Assembly (NCBI RefSeq): GCF_000682775.1
Contig: NZ_AWFI01000015.1
Coordinates: 62,001 to 126,000 of the forward strand
DNA: 64,000 nt
Source: Hyphomonas sp. L-53-1-40
GTDB taxonomy: Bacteria > Pseudomonadota > Alphaproteobacteria > Caulobacterales > Hyphomonadaceae
Direction: 5' to 3'
Part shown: one piece after another, positions 23,738 to 33,700 of the stretch
Layout: every line of letters starts with the position of its first letter
Position numbering within the stretch: the first letter of the stretch is position 1
Program-made: the position numbers and the translations under genes
The notes under the pieces: model-generated
The model's input: the letters and a program-made list of their open reading frames with translations, nothing else
Told to the model about the DNA's origin: nothing
Database searches by the model: none

Positions 23738-24787
23738 TTAGATTGTGCGGGTCGATTCTCGCACAACAAGCTCCAACTGAAAGGATTGTAGTTCCTGGCT
23801 ACCGTCGGAGCCCGCTCCACGCTTCACCAAGAGGTCTGCGGCGGCGCGCCCAACTTCGCGGATAGGAGACCGAACCGTGGTAAGCGGCGGCCAGATCCTT
23901 GCGGATATTGGTGTATCGTCAAAACCGACAATCGAGAGGTCTTCGGGAATTCTCAAGCCAGCCTTCCGAGCGGCGACATAGACGCCAACGGCCATTTCAT
24001 CATTACCGGCAAAGATAGCTGTGGGTCGGTCATGGCGGTTGAGAAGCCGCGTGGCACTGGTCACACCGGAGTCAAATGTGTAGGCGCCTTCAACCGTCAA
24101 TTCCGGAGCAAGTTCAAGGCCGTAGCCCTCAAGGCCGCGCTTGAACCCCGTCAGGCGTTCATGGGCAGACCGGAATGTTTTTGGTCCGTGAATGTGACCG
24201 ATTCGCTTGTGGCCGAGTTGTGCCAAATGCGCGGCGGCCATTTCTGCCCCCTGAGCATCGTGGGTCCGAATGCTGCGCGACGGAATGTCCAGTTCTAGTG
24301 AGGCGATGCGAACGTAATCGCATTCCTCCTCTCTTAAAATCTCGGCAAGTTCCTCATCTTCAGATACGGATGGAGTCAGGATAATGCCATGCGGCTTGTG
24401 TTGCAGGATGAAGGATCGGACGCGCTCGCGATAGCCTTCTTCCCCACGATCACAGGGCCGTAGGACCAGCTGAAAGGCGGTATCACCCAATGTATCGAGT
24501 ATCCCGCGCTGCATATTGACGACATATTGCGGACTTGGATTGTCATAGACGAGGCCGATCAAAAAGGATTTCCGGAAAGCCAGTGCGCGTGCTTGGGGGT
24601 TTGGTGTGAAGCCCGTCTCAGCGATGATCTGTTTGACCTTCTTGCGCGTTTCCTCGCGAACAAGCGGTGATTCATTGATGACACGTGACACGGTTTTCTT
24701 GGACACCTCCGCCATGCGGGCAATGTCTATAATTGTTACCTGAGACCGGTCTCGGACCGGTTTGGCCTCGTGTTCATCGTCGCTCAT
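23738..24787 (-). CDS. LacI-family regulator of the pectin/uronate cluster
   Basis: This 349-residue regulator has a charged N-terminal extension, then the helix-turn-helix VTIIDIARMAEVSKKTVSRVINESPLV, the hinge helix (NPQARALAFRKSFLIGLVYD) and an effector domain (GIILTPSVSEDEELAEIL, then LSIVGFDDTPISARIWPPLTTVRSP). It lies between the pectate lyase and the isomerase operon, 50 bases after the former in the same direction. Four ATGACACCGGT-type operators surround the cluster, and this is the only regulator gene inside it, so it is the best candidate to bind them. The effector is probably a uronate-pathway intermediate, by inference. Confidence 0.92.
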   Translation of the reverse strand: MSDDEHEAKPVRDRSQVTIIDIARMAEVSKKTVSRVINESPLVREETRKKVKQIIAETGFTPNPQARALAFRKSFLIGLVYDNPSPQYVVNMQRGILDTLGDTAFQLVLRPCDRGEEGYRERVRSFILQHKPHGIILTPSVSEDEELAEILREEECDYVRIASLELDIPSRSIRTHDAQGAEMAAAHLAQLGHKRIGHIHGPKTFRSAHERLTGFKRGLEGYGLELAPELTVEGAYTFDSGVTSATRLLNRHDRPTAIFAGNDEMAVGVYVAARKAGLRIPEDLSIVGFDDTPISARIWPPLTTVRSPIREVGRAAADLLVKRGAGSDGSQELQSFQLELVVRESTRTI

Positions 24788-24837
24788 GGGAAAGCCTTGC
24801 TATGCATCGTCTCTTTTTGACGTGATTTGGGGTGGCT

Positions 24838-26223
24838 TCAAGTCCCCTTGGCTTTCAAGCCGGAGTCCAGCGCTTCTGGAGCGGCAGGTTGCATCGTCTC
24901 CAAATTCCACAGGGCCGGATCAAAGGCGCGGTGGGTCGGACTCGCGGTCGGATATCCGCCGACTTGATTTTGACTGTCGATGATTTCACCGCGCCCCTCC
25001 GCCGTGTCGGCCAAAATGCGGACGTCAACGGAGTCCCTGTCCCAAGGGCGCGCGCCAGCGTTCTTCAGGACGTAGCGCTCAACTTGGTTCGCAGCCAGAA
25101 TTGGCAGCCCTGCAACAATATCAGAAGGTTCAGACTGTTCTACAATGCGTGTGGCGGATGTTGTGTAACGCCCAAGCTCCGGCGCTTCATGACCCCAGTG
25201 ATCAATGGAGACGTTGCCGGACATGTGAAGGCCCAAGTCGCCATCGCCACCAATCATGAGTAGTGGCAACCGTTCGCTGGTCGAGGGGCCTGCGCGCATA
25301 ACATTGCCGATCAGGTCCATGCGGCCGGTCTCCGCAGGCACGTCGCCCCATTCCAGTCCTTGCAGATTATAGTGAACCCCGCGCTGGCCGGGATTGTAGA
25401 TGAGATTGTTCACAATCGCGCCCTGTACGCCGCCTTTGAAAAGCGGGCTGCGCTCGAAATTGTGAGCGTATAGATTTCCGTAGATCAGGATATCGCTGAC
25501 ATTGTCATGTATGAGCGATCCCTTTGAGTGCTCTCCCTTTGCATGTGTCGAATGGGACAGACCTTCAGCGATGATGTTGTTGGTATAGGCGATTGTGTGT
25601 GATGTGCCTTCGCGCCAGTCTTTGGGAGTTTCGCCGGTGAAACGTGGGCCGGAAGCGGACAGGTTTTCATCCGTCGCCCAGCTAAGCGAACAGTGGTCGA
25701 CAATAACATTGTGAGCTGCGATCGTCGTGATCGCATCTATGTCTCGGCCGCTTCGTAAGCCTTCACCCAGATCGCCCGGGCGAATACGCATGTGCTGAAC
25801 GATAATGTCGTCGCCGGTGATAACCATGCCACCACGTATAAGGGTAATGCCAGGTGACGGCGCGGTCTGGCCCGCAATTGTTGTGTTGGACGAGCTAACT
25901 CGCAAATTGTTGCCATCAAGGTCAATGACGCCGCCCACTTCAAATACGATGATTTTGGGACCATCGGCCTCCAGCGCTGCTCTGAGTGTACCAGGTCCAT
26001 CGGATTCCAAGCTTGTCACTCTGACGATTTCTCCGCCGCGCCCTCCCGCCGTCATTGCTGCTGGCCCGAGCGGACCCATCCACGGGGCAACTGGTACAGA
26101 GGCTGTTGTTTCAGTCTCCGCTGGAGCGACACCTAGCGGCTGTGCGGTGGCGCAGCCGGACAGGACCAACAGCGCTGACGCAGCAATCATTCTTGGGAAG
26201 GGAGCGTAATTCGGTCTCGCCAT
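24838..26223 (-). CDS. Pectate lyase, polysaccharide lyase family 1, lipoprotein
   Basis: This 461-residue protein carries a lipobox LSGC (Cys24) and is thus anchored in the envelope. The right-handed beta-helix has family-1 features: VTSLESDGPGTLRAALE, IIVFEVGGVIDL, NTTIAGQTAPSPGITL, DIIVQHMRIRPGD, and the conserved NVIVDHCSLSWATDENLS segment near the calcium site. It cleaves polygalacturonate by beta-elimination to give unsaturated oligogalacturonides. The start has GAGGAAA upstream. It diverges from an FAH-family gene with an operator in the gap, and the LacI gene follows, probably on the same transcript. Confidence 0.88.
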   Translation of the reverse strand: MARPNYAPFPRMIAASALLVLSGCATAQPLGVAPAETETTASVPVAPWMGPLGPAAMTAGGRGGEIVRVTSLESDGPGTLRAALEADGPKIIVFEVGGVIDLDGNNLRVSSSNTTIAGQTAPSPGITLIRGGMVITGDDIIVQHMRIRPGDLGEGLRSGRDIDAITTIAAHNVIVDHCSLSWATDENLSASGPRFTGETPKDWREGTSHTIAYTNNIIAEGLSHSTHAKGEHSKGSLIHDNVSDILIYGNLYAHNFERSPLFKGGVQGAIVNNLIYNPGQRGVHYNLQGLEWGDVPAETGRMDLIGNVMRAGPSTSERLPLLMIGGDGDLGLHMSGNVSIDHWGHEAPELGRYTTSATRIVEQSEPSDIVAGLPILAANQVERYVLKNAGARPWDRDSVDVRILADTAEGRGEIIDSQNQVGGYPTASPTHRAFDPALWNLETMQPAAPEALDSGLKAKGT

Positions 26224-26316
26224 GGGTGTTTCCTCACTTCTTGTCCCCGGATTTGCCGACCGATTTCAAGTATTCGCTCGTTCCGGATCACTTTTTATCA
26301 CTATGGAGGTTTGAAA

Positions 26317-26331
26317 ATGACACCGGTTTCC
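26317..26331. promoter_or_regulatory. LacI-type operator between pectate lyase and FAH genes
   Basis: ATGACACCGGTTTCC, 13 of 15 bases as at 18902/23680. It lies 94 bases from the pectate lyase start and 41 bases from the FAH-family start, so one site could control both divergent genes. Confidence 0.65.
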
Positions 26332-26371
26332 TATAGTGTCTACCCCAAGATAGGCAGGCTGAGGAAAAAGC

Positions 26372-27181
26372 GTGAGCGTAGTTGAAAATATAGCAAAAAA
26401 ATTCGTTCAGGCGCGACTTGCCGCCGGAAGTCTGGTTGAGTATCCGGGCACTGTGCCCCAATCCATTTCCGAGGCCTATTCCATACAGGATGCCGCCATC
26501 GATATGTGGCCCGACGAGCTAGCTGGTTGGAAAGTTGGCCGCATTAATGGGGCAGACATTGATCGTTATGGAACGGATCGCTTGGCGGGCCCGATTTTCA
26601 AATCGCAAATCCACAATCAGACTGTCGGAGTCATGGAAACCCCCGTTTATGCAGAAGGATTTTCGGCGGTTGAAGGGGAGTGTGTACTGATTGTCTCGTC
26701 CGATGCAGAACCTTCGAAGACCGAGTATTCCGCAGAGGACGCGATCGCCTTGGTCGGCTCGATTCATGCGGGTGTAGAAATCGCCAGCAGCCCTTTTTCC
26801 GAAATCAATGATCACGGGCCGCTGGTGACAATATCTGATTTCGGCAACAATCATGGTCTGATCATTGGCGATGAATTGCCTGAATGGCGGTCTCTGGAAT
26901 TTAACCGTTGGCCGTTTGAAACCACGATTGATGGACTTACTGTCGGCACAGGAGATGCGAGCGGGATTCCCGGAGGTCCGATTGAATCCTTGCGCTTCAT
27001 GCTAGAAAACGCCGCGCGTCGCGGAATGCCGTTGAAGAAGGGGATGGCAATCTCGACCGGAGCGGTGACAGGTGTTCACGCGGCGAGTGTAGGTCAGAAA
27101 GCCATGATTAGAACCCGAGGTGCCCGGGATATCGATCTCCGGTTGTCCTCCGTCGGAAAATTTGCCGGTACCGTAGTCTAG
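26372..27181 (+). CDS. FAH-superfamily (2-keto-4-pentenoate hydratase-like) enzyme
   Basis: This 269-residue protein has the hydratase/decarboxylase subgroup pattern of the fumarylacetoacetase superfamily: ISEAYSIQDAAI near the N-terminus, AGWKVGRIN, VEGECVLIVSSD (metal-ligand Glu), and SLRFMLENAARRGMPLKKGMAISTGAVTGVH near the C-terminus. Relatives hydrate or split 2-keto acids with a divalent metal. In a pectin cluster it may act on a keto-deoxy acid, but no known pectin pathway requires it, so the substrate is open. The GTG start has a GAGGAAA site. It shares its upstream operator with the pectate lyase. Confidence 0.78.
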   Translation: MSVVENIAKKFVQARLAAGSLVEYPGTVPQSISEAYSIQDAAIDMWPDELAGWKVGRINGADIDRYGTDRLAGPIFKSQIHNQTVGVMETPVYAEGFSAVEGECVLIVSSDAEPSKTEYSAEDAIALVGSIHAGVEIASSPFSEINDHGPLVTISDFGNNHGLIIGDELPEWRSLEFNRWPFETTIDGLTVGTGDASGIPGGPIESLRFMLENAARRGMPLKKGMAISTGAVTGVHAASVGQKAMIRTRGARDIDLRLSSVGKFAGTVV

Positions 27182-27754
27182 GAAAGTACACAGTACAGGA
27201 ACGGATAGAGGTGACCATGCGCTCTCCCGTCCGAACGTCGAGTTTGTGTCTTTTGCCCCGTAGGTGGGCGATCAACGTGAACGCGTAATTGTTGTTGCGA
27301 ACTTGGCCTTGAGACATGTGAAGCCCGCGCAAATCATTCGGGCGTGGCCGTTTCCTGACTATATCAATGCATGCCACATCCATCAGATCCTTAGCTAGAC
27401 CCGCAACACTGCCCTGCAATGCAAAACGGTAGAAGTCCTGCGCCTTCGCTCCAGTCGATCCGCAGCATCGCTTCATGGCCCGGATCTCTGGGAATCAGGC
27501 AGGGAAGCGGTTCTGTTGCTTTGGGAGTTGGTGTGCAGCAAGCCGTGGTGACAATCGTTTTGCCTTGCAGAGGCGAATTTTAGCGTCAGGTCATAACACC
27601 GTTGAAGTGCTTTGCCATGAAAAACAGCCCTTGCGAGAATTTCGCAAGGGCCGCTCTGAACATGCGTCTTGGGAGGAACGCAATTTCATGATTGTTTCAG
27701 TAGTGTTGGACCGGTGATGTAGTTTTTACCGCCGATCCAAAACCATGAGTCGTC
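27182..27754. other. Gene-free stretch between FAH-family and TonB genes
   Basis: These 573 bases hold no gene I can support. Frames of 80-122 codons can be read on either strand, but they lack ribosome sites and family patterns and have irregular codon use. A terminator for the TonB gene lies at 27619-27651. The rest may be an untranslated or decayed region. Confidence 0.5.
27619..27651 (-). terminator. Rho-independent terminator of the TonB receptor gene
   Basis: Perfect ten-base stem GCCCTTGCGA (27627-27636) with TCGCAAGGGC (27642-27651) and a five-base loop. On the reverse strand it is followed by CTGTTTTT. It lies about 105 bases past the stop of the TonB gene. Confidence 0.75.
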
Positions 27755-30532
27755 TCAGAATGTATACCGTGCACCGAGTAGGAAGTTCCGACCGGTATGA
27801 TGGTAGAGGGTTGGAAGATTGAGTTGGTCAAAGGTTTGGTGCTCGAACTCATCTGTCAGATTGATGCCCTCAAAGGTCAGGTCGAGCTGATCTGTCAGCG
27901 CGTATGACATCGACAGATCCACGTTGTAGGTCGATGCGACACCCCGCTCCTCGCGACCTTCGGTGCGTCCCGAACTATTTGGAGCTCGGGTTTGGTATTC
28001 ATCCCGGTACGCACCGGATACGCGTGCCGAGAACCGGTCTGTCTCGTAGTACAGAGTCATGTTGTGCGAGATTTCCGAGAAGTTTCTGATTTCGTCGGAA
28101 TCGACATAGGTTAGGTTCCCTACAAATCCCGCATTCTGTAGAAGTCCTGGCAGGAAGAAGAAGGGTTGCTGGTATACAAGTTCCAGACCCTGGATCGAGG
28201 CTTCTCCACCATTTGCCACCTGGCTGACCGCGACGATCGGATCAAGCCCGTTCGCCAGATCTTCTCCCAGTGGGCTGGTCGAAGAGGCTACGCTGGCCGG
28301 CAGACCGAGTGAACTGAAAGCCACTTCGTTGCTGGCAGGGGTCAGGAAGAAGGATTCCACGTCCTTGTAGAAGAACGACACAGCCAGAAGGCTCTCCTCT
28401 GCAAAATACCATTCGGCGCTCAGGTCAAAAGCTGTGGCCCGGTAGGGATCGAGCTCAGGATTTCCGATGCTGAATGTATAGGGCTCGCCGCTGAACGTAT
28501 CGAGGCTACCGCCCGGTGTCAGATTTCCGAGCGATGGTCGGGCCATGACTTTGGCGACGCCAGCGCGGAACTGAATTTGGTCGGAGGCCTCCAGAACAAG
28601 GTTCAGCGCCGGGAGGAAATCTGTATAGGAGTTTTCCACCGTGCGGAGCGCAAGTCCGCCACTGCCAGGCACATAACCCGAAGCAGTGGTGGTCGTTTCA
28701 ACATACCGCGCACCGATATCTCCACGGAGATTCATGCCTGACAGGTTAGTTTCGAAGTCGAGCTGGACGTAGCCGCCCAAATCTTCCTCTTCGACCGAAC
28801 GGTTGTCTTGAGGTCGTGAACCGATGTCCCCTGTGATATCCAGGATGCCGCTCAAGTCGATGGCAGCATCCCAATTTGCGCTAACCCACGACGTATCGTT
28901 GGAGCCGTAGTCCAGTCCGTTTCCATAACCGCTTACCAGTCCAACCAAGTCGCCGCTGACGACTGGCGACTCGGTGAAGCCGTCGAGATCTGCGACATTG
29001 CCGTCGATACGGATTTCGCGTGTCGAGAAGTCATATTTCTTGAAGCTCAGTCCACCCGACAAGGTCATGGTTGGGGAGAAGTCATAATACAGATCGGCCC
29101 GAACGGTCTCGAAATCATTGTCAGACCCCTGAGGGCGATTCCGGAACTGCGTGAACAGGAATTGGGACGGATCCGTTACATCCGTGTTGCCATAGCTGAT
29201 GGCCGGGAGATTCAAATCGTTCCGAAAATCATAGCTATAACCTTCGACCGGGTTGGCGGCGTCAAAGAAAACTGTCGCCTGAACCGGGTTATCGAAGCTG
29301 GATGAGGACTGACCTGCAAAGAAAGAACCCCGCAGCGTGTCGGAGAAATCGTGTTCGACTTCGAGTGTCAGCTGCGTGAACTCGGTCGTGTAGTAGTCCC
29401 GGCGATGTTCGCTACGCATCGGGATGATGCCATTGCTCGTATCGGCGAGGACATCGCCTTGCAGATAGTCCAGAACGCCATCGCTATTCACGTTGTAGTC
29501 CGTTACCGCAATATTGTCGGTATTCGATCGTACAAAGACCTGCAGGAACTCTTCGTCGCGCTGTGCATCCAGCTCAGAGTAGAGTCCTTCCACCGTAATA
29601 GTGGTCCGGTCAGTTGGACGGAATTGTAGTGCGCCGGTTAGGCCGGTGCGTTCCTGATCATAAGTGAGGCGACCATAGCGCGGGATGCGCGCATAATAGG
29701 AGTTGCGGACTTCCTCACAGGCAGCTGGCATCGGGTCCGCGCCAATACAGCCTGCGCCGTTCACAGAGCGGAATGTGCCCTGATCATCAAACCGGACAGA
29801 AGAAAAGCCTTCTTCACGGATTGTGCGGTCTTGAAATGCTGCAGAAACCAGCGCGCCAAATGTGCCAGTGTCGTTCTTGTAGGAAGCAAGGCCGGCAAGG
29901 CGAGGCGATGTTTCTTCTACGAGATCATTGTAGAGGGCCTGCGCGGATGCCGAGAAGGTCCACCCATCATCATAGTCCAGAGGACGCGCCGTCTGAAGCT
30001 CGACAACTGCACCAAGCGATCCTTCCTCAATGGAAGAGGACTGTGATTTTCGAACCACCAATTGGCTGAACAGCTCGGACGCAAATGTATTGAAGTCGAA
30101 CGAGCGGCTGCGGTTTGTACCACCAGAGGCGTCTGATCCACCACCGGTGGACAAGGCGTCCATACCGTTGATGCGCACACGCGTGAAGTCGCCCGAGAGG
30201 CCTCGCACCGTGATGCGTCGACCTTCGCCAGCCTGACGATCAATCGCGATGCCGGGAATGCGCTGAAGCGATTCAGCGAGGTTCAGGTCCGGAAAAGCGG
30301 CAATGTCTTCAGCGACGATCGCGTCGACCACTCCGGTCGATTGTTTCTTGAGATCAAGCGCTTCAGCAAGTGAATCACGGAAACCGGTTACCACGACACT
30401 GTCGAGTACTTGGTCTGTCTCATCTGCCGATGGTTCATCTATGGTTTCCTGCGCATACGCTATGGAACCTGACAGCATTAGGCTGGCCAGGGACGCGCCC
30501 GCAAGGATTCTGACTCTGGTGGATACCCGCAT
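27755..30532 (-). CDS. TonB-dependent outer-membrane receptor
   Basis: The protein has 925 residues from the ATG at 30532 (GGGAGGA ribosome site). The signal peptide ends near ASLMLSGSIAYAQE. The TonB-box-like VLDSVVVTGFRDSL is followed by the plug (STGVVDAIVAEDIAAFPDLNLAESLQRIPGIAIDR, GEGRRITVRGLSGDFTRVRINGMD), typical of the Xanthomonas/Caulobacter receptor group, and then a long beta-barrel ending in NFLLGARYTF with a terminal Phe. Such receptors bring oligosaccharides across the outer membrane. A perfect palindromic operator lies 34 bases upstream, and the pectate lyase regulon is next to it, so oligogalacturonides are the likely ligand. Confidence 0.92.
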   Translation of the reverse strand: MRVSTRVRILAGASLASLMLSGSIAYAQETIDEPSADETDQVLDSVVVTGFRDSLAEALDLKKQSTGVVDAIVAEDIAAFPDLNLAESLQRIPGIAIDRQAGEGRRITVRGLSGDFTRVRINGMDALSTGGGSDASGGTNRSRSFDFNTFASELFSQLVVRKSQSSSIEEGSLGAVVELQTARPLDYDDGWTFSASAQALYNDLVEETSPRLAGLASYKNDTGTFGALVSAAFQDRTIREEGFSSVRFDDQGTFRSVNGAGCIGADPMPAACEEVRNSYYARIPRYGRLTYDQERTGLTGALQFRPTDRTTITVEGLYSELDAQRDEEFLQVFVRSNTDNIAVTDYNVNSDGVLDYLQGDVLADTSNGIIPMRSEHRRDYYTTEFTQLTLEVEHDFSDTLRGSFFAGQSSSSFDNPVQATVFFDAANPVEGYSYDFRNDLNLPAISYGNTDVTDPSQFLFTQFRNRPQGSDNDFETVRADLYYDFSPTMTLSGGLSFKKYDFSTREIRIDGNVADLDGFTESPVVSGDLVGLVSGYGNGLDYGSNDTSWVSANWDAAIDLSGILDITGDIGSRPQDNRSVEEEDLGGYVQLDFETNLSGMNLRGDIGARYVETTTTASGYVPGSGGLALRTVENSYTDFLPALNLVLEASDQIQFRAGVAKVMARPSLGNLTPGGSLDTFSGEPYTFSIGNPELDPYRATAFDLSAEWYFAEESLLAVSFFYKDVESFFLTPASNEVAFSSLGLPASVASSTSPLGEDLANGLDPIVAVSQVANGGEASIQGLELVYQQPFFFLPGLLQNAGFVGNLTYVDSDEIRNFSEISHNMTLYYETDRFSARVSGAYRDEYQTRAPNSSGRTEGREERGVASTYNVDLSMSYALTDQLDLTFEGINLTDEFEHQTFDQLNLPTLYHHTGRNFLLGARYTF

Positions 30533-30565
30533 TCTAATTTTCCTCCCGATATATTTTATCACCGA

Positions 30566-30580
30566 ATGACACCGGTGTCA
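30566..30580. promoter_or_regulatory. LacI-type operator before the TonB receptor
   Basis: ATGACACCGGTGTCA at 30566-30580 contains the perfect 14-base palindrome TGACACCGGTGTCA. It is the most symmetric of the four sites and lies 34 bases upstream of the receptor start. Confidence 0.75.
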
Positions 30581-30752
30581 GGAATGGTTATCCTATTTCA
30601 CCCCACTGTTCAAGTCTGTCTCGTTTCGATTCGTGATCCGGGGTTAAGCTTTCTTGGGGTAATTCGGTGCATCAGGGTGCCGGCGGATCCCTATTTCACG
30701 GGTATCGCGCTCAATGTATGAAGGGCAATCGGCGCGTGCAGTGGGGCCCACG

Positions 30753-33700
30753 TCAGGCGACAAGTTGCTCTGTGACCCGAATAAATTCGCTTAGGCTTTC
30801 AACCAATTCTTCCGAGAACTTACCGCTTTTACTCATATCCCGCGCGACTGTTTCCAGAGAAAATGCGGCGGTGGAGATTTCCGTGTAACCAAAGCTTCCA
30901 GCGCTGCCGGCAATAGAGTGAGACAATTGACGAATCTCTTCCAGCACCACTTTGCGGTCTTCTTTATTTAAAATGGCCGCAAACTCTGCAGGTACCGTGC
31001 TGAGGTAGTCCCGATATTTGAGCTTCAGTTCTTCTATCGGGTCCTTGGTGGGTAGTTGCTCGCTGGTAGAAGCGGCCGGACCAGCCGACTGGCTTGTGAG
31101 AGATGAAACGAGTGCATTCAGTTGAACGATATCAATCGGCTTGGGAGCGTGATCCGTCATGCCAGCTTTCATGCATTCAGCGATCTGCTCGGGTAGGACG
31201 TTTGCGGTCAGTGCCACAATCGGAACTTGACTGGCTGGCGCGGACAGCGCCCGAATTGCGCGTGTTGCGGCAATGCCATCGAATTCCGGCATCTGGACAT
31301 CCATCAGGATGACATCATACGTGTCGCCTTTGCTAAGGGAGGTCAGCGCATCATGCGCAGACAGAAAGCCCCGAACCGAATGACCGAACTTTCCGAGCCC
31401 CAATTCAATCAGTTCCAAATTCATGGCGACATCGTCCACGGCCATGATCTTGAGCTTAGCGAGTTGGGGAGTCTTGGCAGTTGAGCGGAAGTCGGACATC
31501 GGTACTTCCGCAGGCTTGAACGGCAATACCAGTTTCGCAACCGTACCCTGTCCAAGCTCGCTTTCCAGGTGCAGTTCTCCCCCCATAAGCCGGGCAAGAG
31601 ATCGACTTATGGAGAGCCCCAAGCCCGTTCCGCCAAACTTTCGCGTTACGCTATTGTCGGCCTGCTTGAACCCCTCGAAGACGCTTTCCAGTTTGTCATG
31701 GGGAATGCCAGGGCCCGTGTCGGCCACTTCAAATTTCAGCAAGTCTCCCTCTAGGGAGGCGCTGACTTGGACCGTTCCTTCGGTCGTGAATTTTGCGGCA
31801 TTGCCGATTAGATTTGTGAGTATCTGTTTCAGCCGCACCTCATCAATGAGCGCACCTTTGCTCTCCACGGTAGATGTCAGCGGTACGGATTGCGAGTCTC
31901 TGCCCGCGTGCACCAGATCAATCGTGTCCTGAACAAGTTGAGCAATGTCGACAGCCCTCTCTTCTAACTGGATGCTTTCTGCCTCTATTTTGGAGTAATC
32001 CAGAATATCGTTGACAATATCTCTCAACAGGCGTCCGGCCTTCATCGCGCGGGTAGCAAGCAGCTTTTGCTCATCATCCAGATCCGTCTGCTCCAACAGT
32101 TGCGTGAATCCGAGGATGCCATTCAGGGGCGTACGAATTTCGTGGCTCATATTCGAGAGGAACTCTGTCTTCGCCTTGCCAGCGGATTCGGCCTCAGCGC
32201 GCGCCTCGGCCAATGCTTGTTCCCTTTCCTTTCGATCCGTAATATCCCGGAAAGTCGATATTACTTCCCGTGGACGACCATCTTCGCCCTGAATCAGTTT
32301 CGGATTGCCTTCGAGCCAAATGATGTTCCCGTGCTTGTCCTTGGCACGAAATTCTCTCTGTACAGACGTATCAACGGCATTGTTCTGAAATAGCGCTTGT
32401 GTGAGCTCTGCGGCATGTGGTCGGTCCTCCGGGATCGTAAAATCCAAGGTCGACAGGCCGATGGCGTCTTCTGGCGAGATGCCCAGAATCTCGCATGCTG
32501 GAGACGCGTAGGTGATGACCCCGTCCAAGCCGAACTTTACGATAATGTCTGTAGAGTTTTCCGCGAGGGTCCGGTACTTGGATTCACTATTTGCGAGTGC
32601 TTCAAGCACTACCTGTTCATCGGTGACATCCTTGAACACGCCGAATACTCGCTCGACCTTGCCCGTCTCGTCCAAGAGAAAATCGCCGATAGAGCGCACG
32701 CGTCGCCTTTTGCCATCCGACTTTCGAACAATAGTAGCTTGAAATTCCCAGCCTTCCGCCTTGTTGACAGCTCGCTGAACCAAAGCGCGCACACGATCGC
32801 GGTCTTCCTCAGCGTAGAACATGACCGCGTCGCCATACATCGGGTTGAATTCTTCTTTTGTAACGCCGTGAATTGCATAAACTTCCGGCGACCAGTCCAC
32901 TTCCTGGGTGGACGGGTTCAGAGTCCAGTGCCCGACGCCCGCCATGCGTTCGGCCAGATGCGCCTTTGTCAGCATTTCCTGTTGTTCGCGTGACTTGCGC
33001 GACAAGCGCTCTCGAGACCGCCTGATATGATTGATCAGTCGACGGCGATCCGAAGAGGCTGCTCCAACGGCGAGTCCTAGAATGGAGTTCGTCGCGAGGA
33101 ATAGTTGAAGCGCCAAAATCTTGGATGTGATTTCGGCTGACATCAGATGCATTGGGCCGGTACCGGCCAAGGTGAACGGCAAAGAGATTGCCGTGATCAT
33201 GAGTAGTCCGATGGCGGCTGCTTTTACACCTCCTCCAAAAGCGAGGAATACGATCGCGGGAGGTACGAGGAAGAGGAATGGATAGTCGCTCTGGGCGAAA
33301 ACGAAGAAAGTCGTCGCACACAAGAGTCCAAGCTTGAGAATATACTGGAGGTCAGGCGATGTGCTGACGAACTTTCTTGAGCGGTCCGCCAAAGACCAGA
33401 TTATTGGAGTAAACAGAACTATGCCGAGAAAGTCCGCTGAAAACCAGACAAGGGCTTCAGAGACTACGAGGTTCTCTCCAGTCGTGTACAATCCTATTGC
33501 TGCTATAAGGGATGACAAAAGGCTGCCGGCGAATCCACCGACGATTAAGGTGGAAATTCCCGCGAGGCTAATGAAGCGTATCTTGCGCTGGTATATGAAA
33601 ATAAAGGCGACGCAGCAGACTTCTGCTACATTCGCGAGAGCCAAGACGAACGCTCGAAGAATCGGGTCTCCTGAATAGATGTTTGCCAGCACCAGCGCGA

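Noticed and set aside
27108-27476. A 122-residue reverse frame overlapping the FAH gene end
   Set aside because: It runs antisense into a well-supported gene and has no family pattern.
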